The notes: generated by a model not told the origin, from the letters alone. Numbered from the stretch's first letter, positions 1-9,501 are shown. The stretch: 64,000 nt of DNA from Cognaticolwellia aestuarii (GCF_002000025.1 NZ_MUZV01000004.1:248001-312000); one strand, 5' to 3'. Translations and numbers: made by a program.

Positions 1-209
1 GCTTGACCCGAAACCTCGATCACCTCAATAGCTTTATCTTCTGCACTAACAACCTGCCCGTAAAAAAGAAGATACATGCCAATAGTGATTGAATGGTATT
101 TGCCACGAAAAAGAGAATTAATTTTCAATCTATCCATAAAAGAACTGTTACTTTTGCCGTTAAAAATATGATGATAGTTAAGACCAAGTGACAGTGAAGT
201 AAATTTCAT
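1..209 (-). CDS. N-terminus of a probable TonB-dependent receptor (partial, cut by window edge)
   Basis: An open frame reads from an ATG at 209 off the window edge. About 69 residues are visible. They contain a basic stretch, a hydrophobic stretch with MYLLFYGQVVSA like a signal peptide end, then AEDKAIEVIEVSGQ. That last segment resembles the mature start of many marine TonB-dependent outer-membrane receptors, just before the plug domain. A second in-frame ATG at 137 would give a more usual signal peptide (MDRLKINSLF...) and may be the real start; neither has a strong ribosome binding site. The family call rests on this short segment only. The plug and barrel lie outside the window. Confidence 0.45.
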   Translation of the reverse strand, partial: MKFTSLSLGLNYHHIFNGKSNSSFMDRLKINSLFRGKYHSITIGMYLLFYGQVVSAEDKAIEVIEVSGQ

Positions 210-377
210 TTTTTATAAAAACCAGTAAAAATAAAATCAATGCTACAAGTCATCCGGGCAACTCTGCTTATACTTAAGACTAGCAGCATTGTTATTGAAA
301 GTAGTTATTAGCCTTAGTTTAAATAATAGTAATATATGCTAATTGTGACTTTTTTAAGAAAGGTATAAACGAGAAGA

Positions 378-405
378 GCAAGCTAAGAGTCGAAATCAAG
401 CTTGC
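378..405 (-). terminator. Possible weak terminator hairpin after rseC
   Basis: GCAAGCT and AGCTTGC form a 7-bp stem just past the rseC stop codon. The minus-strand flank is pyrimidine-rich but has no clean U run, so a terminator role is only possible. Confidence 0.3.
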
Positions 406-410
406 CAACA

Positions 411-884
411 TTAGTTAATATGAACGACAGGGATTTTCTGTTTATCAACGCGCAGAATTTTAGGTGCTAACTTGGTACAGTTTTCTGATTTACTTTGTTG
501 TTTTTTAGCCAGTAGAAAACCAACAACACCGCCCATTATGGCGAATACAATAGCAAAAGCTTCATGCGCTAAATAATTTGCATTTATCAAATACTGACCG
601 CACCATGCAGCGATAATTAGCCCCAATAAAGGCCATAAATATACTTGTAGTGCCGATGATAATAAAGCTGACTCATTTAAGCCAATAATAACTTTGTCAC
701 CTAATTGCAACGGCAGTGTTGAAATTAAATTCATCGAGAGTTTTTTTTGTGGAAATGCTTTTGCTACTTGACCACTACCACAATTATCAACTTGCTGACA
801 GCCACTACAAGCAGATTTAATATCGCTAGTAACCGTAACGTTATTATCATTAATCGCCACAACAGTAGCTTGTTCTTCGATCAT
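411..884 (-). CDS. rseC: RseC/MucC-family SoxR-reducing and sigma-E modulating membrane protein
   Basis: This is the last gene of the sigma-E operon. The family is an inner-membrane protein that modulates the RseA-RseB-RpoE pathway and, through its Rsx/Rnf link, reduction of SoxR. The 157-aa product has the family cysteine cluster near residues 26-35 (CSGCQQVDNC) followed by CGSG. Two membrane segments lie at about 78-98 and 107-126, and a basic tail follows. Its start overlaps the rseB stop by 4 nt, which suggests translational coupling. Length and position match RseC of other gammaproteobacteria. Confidence 0.9.
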   Translation of the reverse strand: MIEEQATVVAINDNNVTVTSDIKSACSGCQQVDNCGSGQVAKAFPQKKLSMNLISTLPLQLGDKVIIGLNESALLSSALQVYLWPLLGLIIAAWCGQYLINANYLAHEAFAIVFAIMGGVVGFLLAKKQQSKSENCTKLAPKILRVDKQKIPVVHIN

Positions 885-1843
885 GGTGCAACCTGTGGTG
901 TAAGTACAACTGAGTCAGCAATAGCTTTGGCCGTTTTAGCCGGTATTTTACCTACAACACTGACTTCAAAACCATTAATAACTTGGTTCAAAACCGCTGT
1001 TGCGCCATCCATTACATAATCAGTAGCACGTTGGTTGCCATCACTTGGGTTAACGTATACTGAAACATCTATCAATCCGTCAGTAAAAAGCATAAATTCA
1101 ACTGGTTTCTTTGTCGCTGAAATGCGATGACGGTTAGCATTAATACGTGCGAATCCTTCTGGTAACCAGTTGACTTGCCACTGTAGCTTTTGCTCTTGAT
1201 AACCTTCTGGTATTTCGATGGTTTTTGGTAATGTTGTTTGCTGTAATTGTACTAAACTTTCACCTAACTCTGACGTGATATCCAGATGGGTAAATTGTAT
1301 TTGCTCAAGTAATTGTCCAGTTCGATTCACTAAGGCAAGCTTTAATAACATGCCAGTCTTTTGATCTAACCACAACCAATGTCCATAGCGGTACGGGTCC
1401 TTAGAGACAATACGAATGAGCTGTGCTGGACGACCTAATACACGACTACGACCAACAGAAATAAAATCATATGTTTGCGCAAGCTTACCAACGTCGCCAC
1501 GTAAAATAGCCGGAATAGGACCGCTTATTTGCTGTGAGGTAACTGAATAGGGAGGCAGCTCTGGTTCGATATAACTAACGGTATTTTTCTTGCGTAACAC
1601 ATCTCGGCGAGGCCCATTGAGTAAAGATAATATTTCTAACTCATCGCCACTTTCATCAACACCATGAAACCAATGATAAGGCTCGGCTTGATTATTTTTA
1701 ACGACCACAAAAGACGTGCTAAAGTTAAGCGTTTGTAAAGAATTGGCTAGACGTTCAAGCCAAGGTTCAGCAGGTTCATTTTCAGCAGCTGCTACTGATG
1801 TGCTAATGCTAACCATTAGCAACAGACTAGATATTAATTTCAT
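881..1843 (-). CDS. rseB: Sigma-E regulatory protein RseB/MucB, periplasmic
   Basis: RseB binds the periplasmic part of the anti-sigma factor RseA, protects it from DegS cleavage, and senses mislocalised lipopolysaccharide or lipoproteins. The 320-aa product has a signal peptide (MKLISSLLLMVSISTSVAAA). It is followed by the two-domain MucB/RseB fold: a LolA-like N-terminal half containing WLERL and VVVKNNQAEPYHWFHG, and a C-terminal domain with WLPEGF. The start overlaps the rseA stop by 4 nt and the stop overlaps rseC by 4 nt, so rseABC is read as one coupled unit. Length is typical of the family. Confidence 0.93.
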   Translation of the reverse strand: MKLISSLLLMVSISTSVAAAENEPAEPWLERLANSLQTLNFSTSFVVVKNNQAEPYHWFHGVDESGDELEILSLLNGPRRDVLRKKNTVSYIEPELPPYSVTSQQISGPIPAILRGDVGKLAQTYDFISVGRSRVLGRPAQLIRIVSKDPYRYGHWLWLDQKTGMLLKLALVNRTGQLLEQIQFTHLDITSELGESLVQLQQTTLPKTIEIPEGYQEQKLQWQVNWLPEGFARINANRHRISATKKPVEFMLFTDGLIDVSVYVNPSDGNQRATDYVMDGATAVLNQVINGFEVSVVGKIPAKTAKAIADSVVLTPQVAP

Positions 1844-2433
1844 TTAGCTGGTTCTTCAGCCTTTTCTTGTTGAAGTGTGTTATTTACATCAACTGAACTC
1901 AATTTTATTTGTTGTTGATGATCTGATAATAGTGCTTGAAAGCGTCGTTGTTGCTCAACAAAAGCTTGCTTTTCACTGGTACGACTATTCGGTTGAAAGT
2001 TTAAGCTAACTGGCTCGGCAATACCACCCAGTGGTATAGGTTTTACAACTTGAGTAATCGGTAATGCATCATTGCTATCAACAGCATTCTGTTGGACACC
2101 CATTACCATCAAACCCGCAGCAGATGCAGCTATCGCCATCTGGCCAAAAGGTTTAGCAAACTGAACAACCTTGGCTTTAACCTTACTCGTGAAATTATTA
2201 GCAGTACGAGGGGCTAAAATAGTCGGTTCGTCTGCAATAGCGGCAGCAATTTGTGATGATAACTCGAGATTAATCACATCAGAATTTTCACCGCGCATCA
2301 CATCACCCATTAAATGATAACGTCCCCAGGTCGCTGACAGTTCAGAGTCATTGAGCAATTCCTCAAATAATTCATCATTGGCTTGATAGTTATCAACAAC
2401 CGACGACACTGTCTCAGACTTATTTTCACTCAT
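1840..2433 (-). CDS. rseA: Anti-sigma-E factor RseA
   Basis: RseA is a single-pass membrane protein that holds sigma-E inactive until DegS and RseP cleave it. The 197-aa product has the N-terminal anti-sigma domain, with the conserved stretch WGRYHLMGDVMRGE near residues 36-49. One membrane segment lies at about 97-113 (GQMAIAASAAGLMVMG). The periplasmic tail is Gln-rich and would contact RseB. It lies 73 nt after rpoE and overlaps rseB by 4 nt. The periplasmic tail is poorly conserved, as usual in this family. Confidence 0.92.
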   Translation of the reverse strand: MSENKSETVSSVVDNYQANDELFEELLNDSELSATWGRYHLMGDVMRGENSDVINLELSSQIAAAIADEPTILAPRTANNFTSKVKAKVVQFAKPFGQMAIAASAAGLMVMGVQQNAVDSNDALPITQVVKPIPLGGIAEPVSLNFQPNSRTSEKQAFVEQQRRFQALLSDHQQQIKLSSVDVNNTLQQEKAEEPAK

Positions 2434-2506
2434 AATGACACCTTAAAACTAACATTCATTAATTACGACTGCCTAATAAAAAATAGATTAAACAGTCCTA
2501 CTCATA

Positions 2507-3085
2507 TTATTGCTGCAACAATGGCTTAATTTTTTTATCTACAGCATCACGTGCTCTAAATATTCTCGAACGTACAGTCCCAACAGGACAGTCCATAACC
2601 GTTGCAATTTCTTCGTAACTTAAGCCCTCTAACTCTCGCAAATTGATTGCTGTACGCAAATCTTCCGGCAATTGTTCTATGGTCTTAAAAACGACTTCTT
2701 TAATTTCATTAGTCAGCAATAACTTTTCTGGTGAGGCATTTTCTCGCAACGCATCACCAGAGTCATACATTTCTGCATCTTCAACTTCAATATCTGAACC
2801 AGGAGGTTTGCGCCCTCCAGCAACTAAGTGGTTTTTCGCACAATTAACTGCAATGCGATATAACCAAGTATAAAAAGCACTATCACCTCGAAAATTAGGT
2901 AAAGCTCGATAAGCTTTAATAAATGCTTCTTGTACTATGTCAGGTACATCACTATGGTTTTTGACATAGCGAGAAACCAAATTTGCTACTTTATGTTGGT
3001 ATTTAATTACCAGCAGGTTAAATGCGTTTTTATCACCACGTTGTACCCGCTCAACCAACTTTTGGTCAACGTTCTGTTCGCTCAT
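2507..3085 (-). CDS. rpoE: RNA polymerase sigma factor RpoE (sigma-E)
   Basis: This is the ECF sigma factor for envelope stress. The 192-aa product carries region 2 (DIVQEAFIKAYRALPNFRGDSAFYTWLYRIAVN cut here as DIVQEAFIKAYRAL and FYTWLYRIAVN) at about residues 48-82. Region 4 (LEGLSYEEIATVMDCPVG, with TVRSRIFRAR after it) is near 150-182. It heads the rpoE-rseA-rseB-rseC operon and is divergent from nadB, an arrangement seen in many gammaproteobacteria. A sigma-E-like promoter about 80 nt upstream suggests autoregulation. Confidence 0.96.
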   Translation of the reverse strand: MSEQNVDQKLVERVQRGDKNAFNLLVIKYQHKVANLVSRYVKNHSDVPDIVQEAFIKAYRALPNFRGDSAFYTWLYRIAVNCAKNHLVAGGRKPPGSDIEVEDAEMYDSGDALRENASPEKLLLTNEIKEVVFKTIEQLPEDLRTAINLRELEGLSYEEIATVMDCPVGTVRSRIFRARDAVDKKIKPLLQQ

Positions 3086-3163
3086 TTGAGCCGTATCTCC
3101 TACTCACCATTATTTAACTTATCTACATCTGGTTTACATCTGGCTCATGGCAAACGCAACAAG

Positions 3164-3190
3164 TAGGACTAGCCTTGTGTTAAAAAGTTC
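3164..3190 (-). promoter_or_regulatory. Candidate sigma-E promoter of the rpoE operon
   Basis: On the minus strand GAACTT (3190-3185) is followed after 16 nt by TCCTA (3168-3164). This resembles the sigma-E consensus GGAACTT-N16-TCTGA, and it lies about 80 nt before the rpoE start. Autoregulation of rpoE from such a promoter is well known in enterobacteria. The -10 match is imperfect. Confidence 0.5.
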
Positions 3191-3305
3191 GATAAATATT
3201 GAAAAAAATTAAATTTTATTTATAAAAATAGTTTTATGCTGTTCTGTAACTACAATAAAAGTTAGTATTGAGTTATCAATTATTGTACCTCAATTCCAAG
3301 AATAT

Positions 3306-4901
3306 ATGAATCAACAACACAATTGTGACGTTTTAATTATTGGCAGTGGCGCCGCAGGATTATCACTTGCACTGCATTTAGCAAAAAATGCCGATGTTAT
3401 TATCATCAGCAAAGGTCAAGTTAACGATGGCTCTACATTTTATGCGCAAGGTGGCGTTGCAGCTGTGTTCGATGAAAATGATAGCGTTGCATCACATGTA
3501 GCCGACACCTTAGTCGCAGGTGCGGGGCTCTGTGATGAGGCGGCAGTGCAATACACGGCTGAAAATGCTAAAAGCTGCTTAGAGTGGTTGATTGATAAAG
3601 GCGTTAGTTTTGATCAGGATGTGCCAACAGAAAACGGCGATATTCGTTATCATTTAACTCGAGAAGGTGGCCATAGTCACCGCAGAATTCTGCACTCAGC
3701 AGATGCAACCGGCGCGGCAATTCAGACTACCCTAGTATCGCAAGTAAAAAACCACCGTCGTATTCGAATTTTTGAGCGTTATAACGCTATTGATCTCGTT
3801 TACCAGCAAAACGAAAACAGTACTGAGCGTGCTTGTATTGGAGCTTATGTATGGAATCGAAATGACGAGCATGTTGAAAGCGTTTTCGCACAAAAAACAA
3901 TTTTAGCAACGGGAGGCGCAAGTAAAGTTTACCAATACACTTCAAACCCTGACGTTGCCAGTGGTGATGGTATTGCCATGGCATGGCGTGCGGGTTGTCG
4001 GGTTGCCAATATGGAATTTAATCAGTTCCACCCTACCTGCCTATTTCATCCTGATGCTGGTACTTTTTTATTAACTGAAGCCTTAAGAGGCGAAGGTGCT
4101 GTTTTACTGCGCCCTGACGGTAGCCGCTTCATGCCAAGCTTTGATGAACGTGCTGAGTTAGCTCCACGCGATATTGTTGCCCGAGCAATCGACTTCGAAA
4201 TGAAACGTTTAGGCGCTGATTGCATGTATTTAGATATCAGCCATAAATCAAGTGACTTTATTAAGCAGCACTTCCCGACTATTTATGAAAGAACACTAGC
4301 CCTTGGTATTGATATCACAAAACAGCCTATGCCGGTAGTACCTGCCGCTCACTATACCTGTGGTGGTGTAATGATTAACCAACAAGGTAAAACTGACGTT
4401 GATAACTTATACGCCATTGGTGAAGTGGCTTATACCGGTCTGCACGGCGCGAATCGCATGGCAAGTAACTCATTACTTGAGTGTTTGGTTTACGCAAGAG
4501 CCGCAGCCATTGATATCGAAAACAGCTTAGTAGCAGAAAGAACTTGCATTAAATTGCCACTTTGGGATGAAAGTAGAGTTACTGACTCAGACGAAGAAGT
4601 CGTTATTCAACATAACTGGCACGAACTACGGTTATTTATGTGGGATTTTGTTGGCATTGTCAGAACAACAAAACGCCTAGAAAGAGCTTTGCATCGCGTA
4701 GAGTTGTTGCAGAGTGAAATTGACGAGTATTACTGTAACTTCAGAGTCAGCAATAACCTATTAGAATTAAGAAACTTAGTACAAGTAGCTGAATTAATTA
4801 TTCGCTCAGCCTTGGATCGCAAAGAAAGCCGTGGTTTGCATTACACACTTGATTATCCCGAGCTACTTAGTGAGGCTAAAATAACAACCCTTACTCCTTA
4901 A
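3306..4901 (+). CDS. nadB: L-aspartate oxidase (NAD biosynthesis)
   Basis: NadB is an FAD enzyme that oxidises L-aspartate to iminoaspartate, the first step of de novo NAD synthesis, and passes it to NadA. The 531-aa product starts with the dinucleotide-binding motif [11 protein letters not shown] (residues 13-23). It has the active-site stretch [12 protein letters not shown] near 120 and HYTCGGV near 350. The FAD-binding end [20 protein letters not shown] sits near 380, and a C-terminal helical domain follows. Length matches E. coli NadB (540 aa). It is divergent from rpoE, and its 3' end overlaps the convergent ygfX stop by 11 bp. Confidence 0.96.
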   Translation: MNQQHNCDVLIIGSGAAGLSLALHLAKNADVIIISKGQVNDGSTFYAQGGVAAVFDENDSVASHVADTLVAGAGLCDEAAVQYTAENAKSCLEWLIDKGVSFDQDVPTENGDIRYHLTREGGHSHRRILHSADATGAAIQTTLVSQVKNHRRIRIFERYNAIDLVYQQNENSTERACIGAYVWNRNDEHVESVFAQKTILATGGASKVYQYTSNPDVASGDGIAMAWRAGCRVANMEFNQFHPTCLFHPDAGTFLLTEALRGEGAVLLRPDGSRFMPSFDERAELAPRDIVARAIDFEMKRLGADCMYLDISHKSSDFIKQHFPTIYERTLALGIDITKQPMPVVPAAHYTCGGVMINQQGKTDVDNLYAIGEVAYTGLHGANRMASNSLLECLVYARAAAIDIENSLVAERTCIKLPLWDESRVTDSDEEVVIQHNWHELRLFMWDFVGIVRTTKRLERALHRVELLQSEIDEYYCNFRVSNNLLELRNLVQVAELIIRSALDRKESRGLHYTLDYPELLSEAKITTLTP

Positions 4902-5400
4902 GATACTTTACACGCATGATTGTGCGCGCCAAGCGCGCCTGATCTTGCTTCGACAAGCTATCTTTAAAAATAAACAGCTGAGACCTCTGACTACCATTAG
5001 CAGTAAAAACTAGCCAATAGCCCCATAAGTTAAGCTGTGAACTCGCTGATAGCTTTACAGTTTTTCCTGCAAAAAATTGACACTCACCCGTTTTAAAAAG
5101 CAAGAAGTTTGTTATAACCTTATTCTTACTAGAGGTTATTAATAGTAAGTATTTTTTTGCTAGTGGGCTTGGCAATTGTCGATATAAATAAACAGCGAAG
5201 CAAAAGAAAAGCCCAATAACGGCGAAAAGCCAAAAAGTTAATCCGATGAATATCGCTAAAAAAAGGTAAGTAAACGCGAAGTAAAATAATAAATTAAATA
5301 TCGCCCTATACAACGAAGGCGATACCTTAATATTATACTTTGACGCGCTGTAATATAAATTGCACCATGGCGTTGAGGTCTTTATCTTCACAAACTTCAT
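4891..5400 (-). CDS. ygfX: YgfX/CptA-like membrane protein
   Basis: The family pairs with SdhE (YgfY). It was described as the CptA toxin affecting MreB and FtsZ in E. coli, although that role is disputed. The product has two adjacent membrane segments ([18 protein letters not shown] and [18 protein letters not shown]) and the family ending RLARTIMRV. The longest frame begins at an ATG at 5400 and gives 169 aa, overlapping sdhE by 68 nt. The family N-terminus normally begins near KYNIKVSPS, right at the sdhE stop. No ATG is there; GTG at 5391 or a rare start would be needed, so the true start is unclear. Confidence 0.75.
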   Translation of the reverse strand: MKFVKIKTSTPWCNLYYSASKYNIKVSPSLYRAIFNLLFYFAFTYLFLAIFIGLTFWLFAVIGLFFCFAVYLYRQLPSPLAKKYLLLITSSKNKVITNFLLFKTGECQFFAGKTVKLSASSQLNLWGYWLVFTANGSQRSQLFIFKDSLSKQDQARLARTIMRVKYLKE

Positions 5401-5584
5401 GCCCCATAAACCAGGCGAATAATTCAGGGTCTTGACACTCTAATAAACGTTCGAAAATAGCTTTATTTTCAATAGATAAATCATCATATGCCTCTTCAAC
5501 AAATGGCATAAAAAGCACATCTAACTCTAGCATTCCACGTCGACAAGCCCAACGAAGTCGAGGTTTATTATCCATTAATGTCAT
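5333..5584 (-). CDS. sdhE: Succinate dehydrogenase FAD assembly factor SdhE
   Basis: SdhE helps attach FAD covalently to the SdhA and FrdA flavoproteins. The 83-aa product has the family's RGxxE motif (RRGMLELD, residues 15-22), LLECQDPELFAWFMG in the middle and a short C-terminal helix. The length is normal for the family. It lies upstream of ygfX in the usual sdhE-ygfX pair and is divergent from ygfZ. An older annotation calls the pair the CptB/CptA antitoxin-toxin; the flavinylation role is better supported. Confidence 0.93.
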   Translation of the reverse strand: MTLMDNKPRLRWACRRGMLELDVLFMPFVEEAYDDLSIENKAIFERLLECQDPELFAWFMGHEVCEDKDLNAMVQFILQRVKV

Positions 5585-5780
5585 ACATCACCCTAATTTA
5601 GTTAAATCTCGCTATATTCTAACAAATCAGCAGTAAAAATAGCCACGAATTGATCATAAAATTAATAAACACTCACTAAGTAAAGTAGCAGATAAAACAA
5701 GATAATTGCTTGTAATTTGAATAAATGTCCTCACTTATGATGTTAATAACCTTTTTCTGCATCATTGCCGGATAACCCAT

Positions 5781-6749
5781 ATGATAAATAATAATCTACC
5801 TAGTTATACTGAATTGCCATCAGCATTTGCAATTACGCTTGATAATATCAGTGCAATTACCCTGTCAGGTGAAGAGCAAGTCAAATATTTACAGGGCCAA
5901 GTAACCTGTGACGTTGATAAGCTAACCGATGAAAAGCTGCTTAATGGTGCACATTGTAATGCCAAAGGAAAAGTGTTTTCTGCATTCCGGTTACTCGCGC
6001 GTCAAGACAAGCTTTTACTCTTACAAAAAAAGGACTCTATTGAACAATCATTAGCTGAACTTAAAAAATTTGGTGTTTTCGCTAAAGTTGAGATAACTCA
6101 GGATAGTGAACATGCTTATTTGGCGGTTGTCGGTGAGCAAGCTTCAGTGAAATTAACTGAGCTTTTTCAGCAAATACCTGATGCATTAACGCCGGTTATT
6201 CAAGTTAATGACACCACCTTAGTTTATCTTGCTGGCAATATCAGTCGCTATCTTATTATTGATAATAGTGAGGCTATCTCAACAATTTCTTCAGCACTTA
6301 AGTTACCGGTATATAGCTCTATGTTGTGGGATTTACTCGAAATCACTGCAGGGTTTCCACTGCTTTCGACACAATATGTCGGCGAATATGTACCACAAAT
6401 GCTAAACCTTCAGGCGATTAACGGCATTAGCTTTACTAAAGGTTGTTACTTAGGACAAGAAACCGTTGCTCGTATGCAGTATTTAGGTAAAAACAAACGT
6501 GCGCTGTTTGCCCTTGAGGGCATAGATGTCGTTGCCAAAGCAGGCGATATTATAGAGAAAAAGCTTGGTGATAATTGGCGTAAAGCTGGTGATGTTTTAG
6601 CCGTTTACCAAGCAGATAATAAACATAGCTATATTCAAGGTGTTTTAGCCAACGATATAGATGAAAGCACTGAGCTGCGCATTAAATCTCAAGATGCAAC
6701 TTTAACCATACTCGCCTTACCTTATAAATTAAACACAGACCTTGACTAG
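5781..6749 (+). CDS. ygfZ: Folate-binding tRNA-modifying protein YgfZ
   Basis: YgfZ is a folate-dependent protein, related to the T-protein of glycine cleavage, that supports some Fe-S enzymes such as MiaB. The 322-aa product has the diagnostic KGCYLGQE motif near residues 221-228, with the conserved Cys. NAKGKVFSAFRLL is near 60 and YLQGQVTCDV is near 35. Length matches the E. coli protein. It is divergent from sdhE and stands 8 nt before the FKBP gene, so the two probably form one transcript ending at the terminator at 7375. Confidence 0.93.
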   Translation: MINNNLPSYTELPSAFAITLDNISAITLSGEEQVKYLQGQVTCDVDKLTDEKLLNGAHCNAKGKVFSAFRLLARQDKLLLLQKKDSIEQSLAELKKFGVFAKVEITQDSEHAYLAVVGEQASVKLTELFQQIPDALTPVIQVNDTTLVYLAGNISRYLIIDNSEAISTISSALKLPVYSSMLWDLLEITAGFPLLSTQYVGEYVPQMLNLQAINGISFTKGCYLGQETVARMQYLGKNKRALFALEGIDVVAKAGDIIEKKLGDNWRKAGDVLAVYQADNKHSYIQGVLANDIDESTELRIKSQDATLTILALPYKLNTDLD

Positions 6750-6757
6750 GACATAAT

Positions 6758-7246
6758 ATGAAAATTACCGACAACAAAGTTGTTGTACTGCATTACGCAG
6801 TATCTGATAGCGAAGACACATTAATTGATAGTTCATACGATCATGAGCCATTATCCGTAATCCAAGGCTCTCATTACCTTATTCCTGGCTTAGAAGAAGC
6901 TTTAGTTGAACACCAAGCAGGAGATAAATTCGAGGTTGAAGTCAGTGCTGAAAATGCCTACGGACAACGAGAAGATGGCTTTGTGCAAACAGTACCTAAA
7001 GAAATGTTTGCCGGTATTGAAGATTTAGAGGTCGGAAGTCAGCTTCGCGCGACCACTGATGAAGGTGAACAAACCGTTATTGTTATCGACGTAACTGAAG
7101 ATGAAATTACTGTCGATGGCAACCACCCTTTAGCTGGCATTGATTTAAAATTTGATGTCGAAATACTAGCCGTGCGTGATGCGACGGAAGAAGAATTAGC
7201 GCATGGTCATGTACATGCAGAAGGCGGTTGTGGTCATAGCCACTAG
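6758..7246 (+). CDS. FKBP-type peptidyl-prolyl isomerase, SlyD-like
   Basis: The SlyD family combines a small FKBP prolyl isomerase domain with an inserted chaperone flap, and often a metal-binding tail used in nickel delivery. The 162-aa product has the FKBP start (KITDNKVVVLHYAV), the LIPGLEEAL motif and the flap with AYGQREDGF. It ends in a short His-rich tail HGHVHAEGGCGHSH that could bind nickel or other metals. The tail is much shorter than that of E. coli SlyD, so the symbol is withheld. An AGGA ribosome binding site precedes the ATG. It is 8 nt downstream of ygfZ. Confidence 0.9.
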   Translation: MKITDNKVVVLHYAVSDSEDTLIDSSYDHEPLSVIQGSHYLIPGLEEALVEHQAGDKFEVEVSAENAYGQREDGFVQTVPKEMFAGIEDLEVGSQLRATTDEGEQTVIVIDVTEDEITVDGNHPLAGIDLKFDVEILAVRDATEEELAHGHVHAEGGCGHSH

Positions 7247-7374
7247 GCTTAAATGGTTAACGTTAAGCTCTGCTAATTGAACACACCTGTCTGCACTAAA
7301 TAGTCTGATGACTATTGCTATAAGCATTAGATGAACGATAAAAGCAAATTAACTTAACCGTATACCTGAAATAT

Positions 7375-7400
7375 AAAGGCACTGAAAAGTGCCTTTTTTT
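7375..7400 (+). terminator. Rho-independent terminator of ygfZ-slyD
   Basis: AAAGGCACT, loop GAAA, AGTGCCTTT and a run of T form a classic intrinsic terminator. It lies between the plus-strand ygfZ-slyD pair and the convergent recQ-like gene. Confidence 0.88.
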
Positions 7401-7411
7401 ATGGTAATAGC

Positions 7412-9382
7412 TTACGCTAAGTAATCCACTACATGCTGTTTAATTTCGGCATAACGCATATGCTGGCAAACCCCAAAGTAACTCAACTTTCGCACTTTAG
7501 CACGAGTAAAGAGTGGCATACTCATACCAGATAAAAATCGGCAAATGGTTTCGCTAGACAGCTGTTGCGGTACTGCTAGACTAGTATTTTTTAGTGCCTC
7601 AAAATGCTCTTGTAATTGGCTAATTGCTAATGCAATCATGTCAGTGCTGACATTTGCCTGACTATTCGAATATGGCAATATAGCAACCTGACCACGACAC
7701 ACGGAACAATGACCGCAATTTTCGGGCGCTAATAAATCATCAAAGTAATCTGACAATTGCTTAGTTAAACAAAGATTACTTTGAAAAAACGCCACTAAGC
7801 GGCTAATGCGTTTAATTTCTGACTGTTCTTTTGCTAAAAAGTAATCATAAAGCCTTACCGCTAAGTCATGACTATCTAGCGCTGTACTATTAACAGCAAA
7901 AACTTCAGTGGCTTTTTTAGTTTCCAAAATAATATGCTGTTGCTCTGCTAAATACTCTAGTGCTGAAACAATTCTCTTTCTCGGCGCATTATAACGACTG
8001 TGCATTAATTCAAAGTCAGGTTCACCCCAGATTTTTTTCATTTTTGCACAGCTGAACACTTGCCTTAAAAACTCAGCTCTTTCAGGGTTAAAGCTATTTA
8101 TAATTTGTTCTTTTGGGGTAACAAACTTGAATTTAAAGTCAGCAAAATAACTAAACTTAGCATCCAGAACACCGAGTAGCTCTAATTGAACCAACAAAGT
8201 TTTAAGTGGTAACTGCTTAATATTACTAGCATTCGATAAGGTAAGTATTTGTAATTCCCATTGTCCATATTGCACTTCACTACGAATGTTTTTTAAAACA
8301 TAATCAATACTCGAGCGCTCTGGTGTGTCAGCATAAACAAAATTTTCTACTGTGTGTAAACCATCAAGATTTGCCAGTGTGTAACAAGCTGAGTTGCGCT
8401 TATCTCTTCCAGCTCGTCCAATTTCTTGACTATAGTTTTCAATTGATTTCGGTAAGTCGTAATGAATAACAAAACGAATATCTGCTTTATCGATCCCCAT
8501 ACCAAAAGCAATTGTGGCAACAACAATACGAACGTTACCTTGCATAAAGTCTTGTTGGACTTTTTGCCTAACATCATCTTTAAAGCCCGCATGATATGCT
8601 TGTGCTTGCAATCCTTGTCGTTGTAAAAAGTCAGCCACCTGCTCCGCAGTATGTTGTAAAGTAACATAAACAATGCCACTACCATCGTGCTGTGCTATCA
8701 CATCAAGCAAGCGCTGATTTTTTTGTTTTTCATTAACAGGTAAAACCGATAAGTCTAAATTACTTCGATAGAAGCCTGTTTGAACAATATGCGAAGGTAA
8801 TATGGCAAATTTATTTGCCATATCTTGCTTAACTTCTTTCGTCGCCGTTGCCGTTAATAACAGTACTAAAGGAATATTTAGCGCTTGGCGGTAACGCGGC
8901 AACTTGAGGTAGTCAGGCCTAAAGTTATGGCCCCATTCAGAAATACAATGCGCTTCATCTACCACCAGCATAGAAATGGCAACCGACTCAATAAACTGAC
9001 GAAAACGTTCATTTTTAAAGCGTTCAACTGACACCATTAAAATCTTAATGTGTCCCGAACGAACATCTTGGGTAATTTTCTGGCTTTGTTCAAATGATAA
9101 TGTTGAGTCAATGCTAGCGGCAGGAATTCCCTTTGCATGTAAAAATGCCAACTGATCTTTCATCAAAGCTAATAATGGCGATACCACTAAGGTTAGGTGA
9201 GGCAAATTAACAGCTGCCAATTGATAACACAGCGACTTGCCTGCACCAGTAGGGAAAATAGCTAAGGAAGAGTTTCCCTCAAGTAATTGCGATATTGTTT
9301 GCTCTTGCCCACTTCTAAACTCGTCAAAACCAAAGGTGTTTTTTAATGATTGCTGTAGTCTACTGTTTGGCATATTGGTCAT
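7412..9382 (-). CDS. recQ: RecQ-family ATP-dependent DNA helicase
   Basis: A superfamily 2 3'-5' DNA helicase of the RecQ group, acting in recombination and fork repair. The 656-aa product has Walker A PTGAGKSLCYQL near residues 40-52, DEAHCISEWGHNFRPDY (motif II and aromatic loop), LTATAT, and the motif VI arginine finger QEIGRAGRD. Late in the protein a zinc motif appears as a Cys in SNLCLTKQLSDYFD followed by CGHCSVC. No clear HRDC domain is visible. The distance between helicase core and zinc motif is larger than in E. coli RecQ, so this may be a RecQ-like paralogue, not the main RecQ. Confidence 0.85.
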   Translation of the reverse strand: MTNMPNSRLQQSLKNTFGFDEFRSGQEQTISQLLEGNSSLAIFPTGAGKSLCYQLAAVNLPHLTLVVSPLLALMKDQLAFLHAKGIPAASIDSTLSFEQSQKITQDVRSGHIKILMVSVERFKNERFRQFIESVAISMLVVDEAHCISEWGHNFRPDYLKLPRYRQALNIPLVLLLTATATKEVKQDMANKFAILPSHIVQTGFYRSNLDLSVLPVNEKQKNQRLLDVIAQHDGSGIVYVTLQHTAEQVADFLQRQGLQAQAYHAGFKDDVRQKVQQDFMQGNVRIVVATIAFGMGIDKADIRFVIHYDLPKSIENYSQEIGRAGRDKRNSACYTLANLDGLHTVENFVYADTPERSSIDYVLKNIRSEVQYGQWELQILTLSNASNIKQLPLKTLLVQLELLGVLDAKFSYFADFKFKFVTPKEQIINSFNPERAEFLRQVFSCAKMKKIWGEPDFELMHSRYNAPRKRIVSALEYLAEQQHIILETKKATEVFAVNSTALDSHDLAVRLYDYFLAKEQSEIKRISRLVAFFQSNLCLTKQLSDYFDDLLAPENCGHCSVCRGQVAILPYSNSQANVSTDMIALAISQLQEHFEALKNTSLAVPQQLSSETICRFLSGMSMPLFTRAKVRKLSYFGVCQHMRYAEIKQHVVDYLA

Positions 9383-9425
9383 CTAAGTAAGATATTTCAG
9401 GCCTCTAATATACTATTTCAGAACA

Positions 9426-9452
9426 TAAAAAGCCCCACTTTAAAGTGAGGCT
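9426..9452 (-). terminator. Rho-independent terminator of the PEP-CTERM gene
   Basis: On the minus strand AGCC-T-CACTTT pairs with AAAGTG-G-GGCT (one mismatch) and is followed by TTTTT. It lies 50 nt past the stop of the PEP-CTERM gene and just before the recQ-like start, separating the two. Confidence 0.8.
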
Positions 9453-9501
9453 GATAACAAATATGTAAATTTACTTACACTTACTTATATATATCAAATC
9501 G

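Noticed and set aside
5333-5584. sdhE-ygfX as a toxin-antitoxin pair
   Set aside because: SdhE is an established flavinylation factor, and the toxin role of YgfX is disputed; noted only in the entries.
8347-8685. 112-aa minus-strand frame inside the recQ-like gene
   Set aside because: It is a shifted frame of a well-supported helicase gene.
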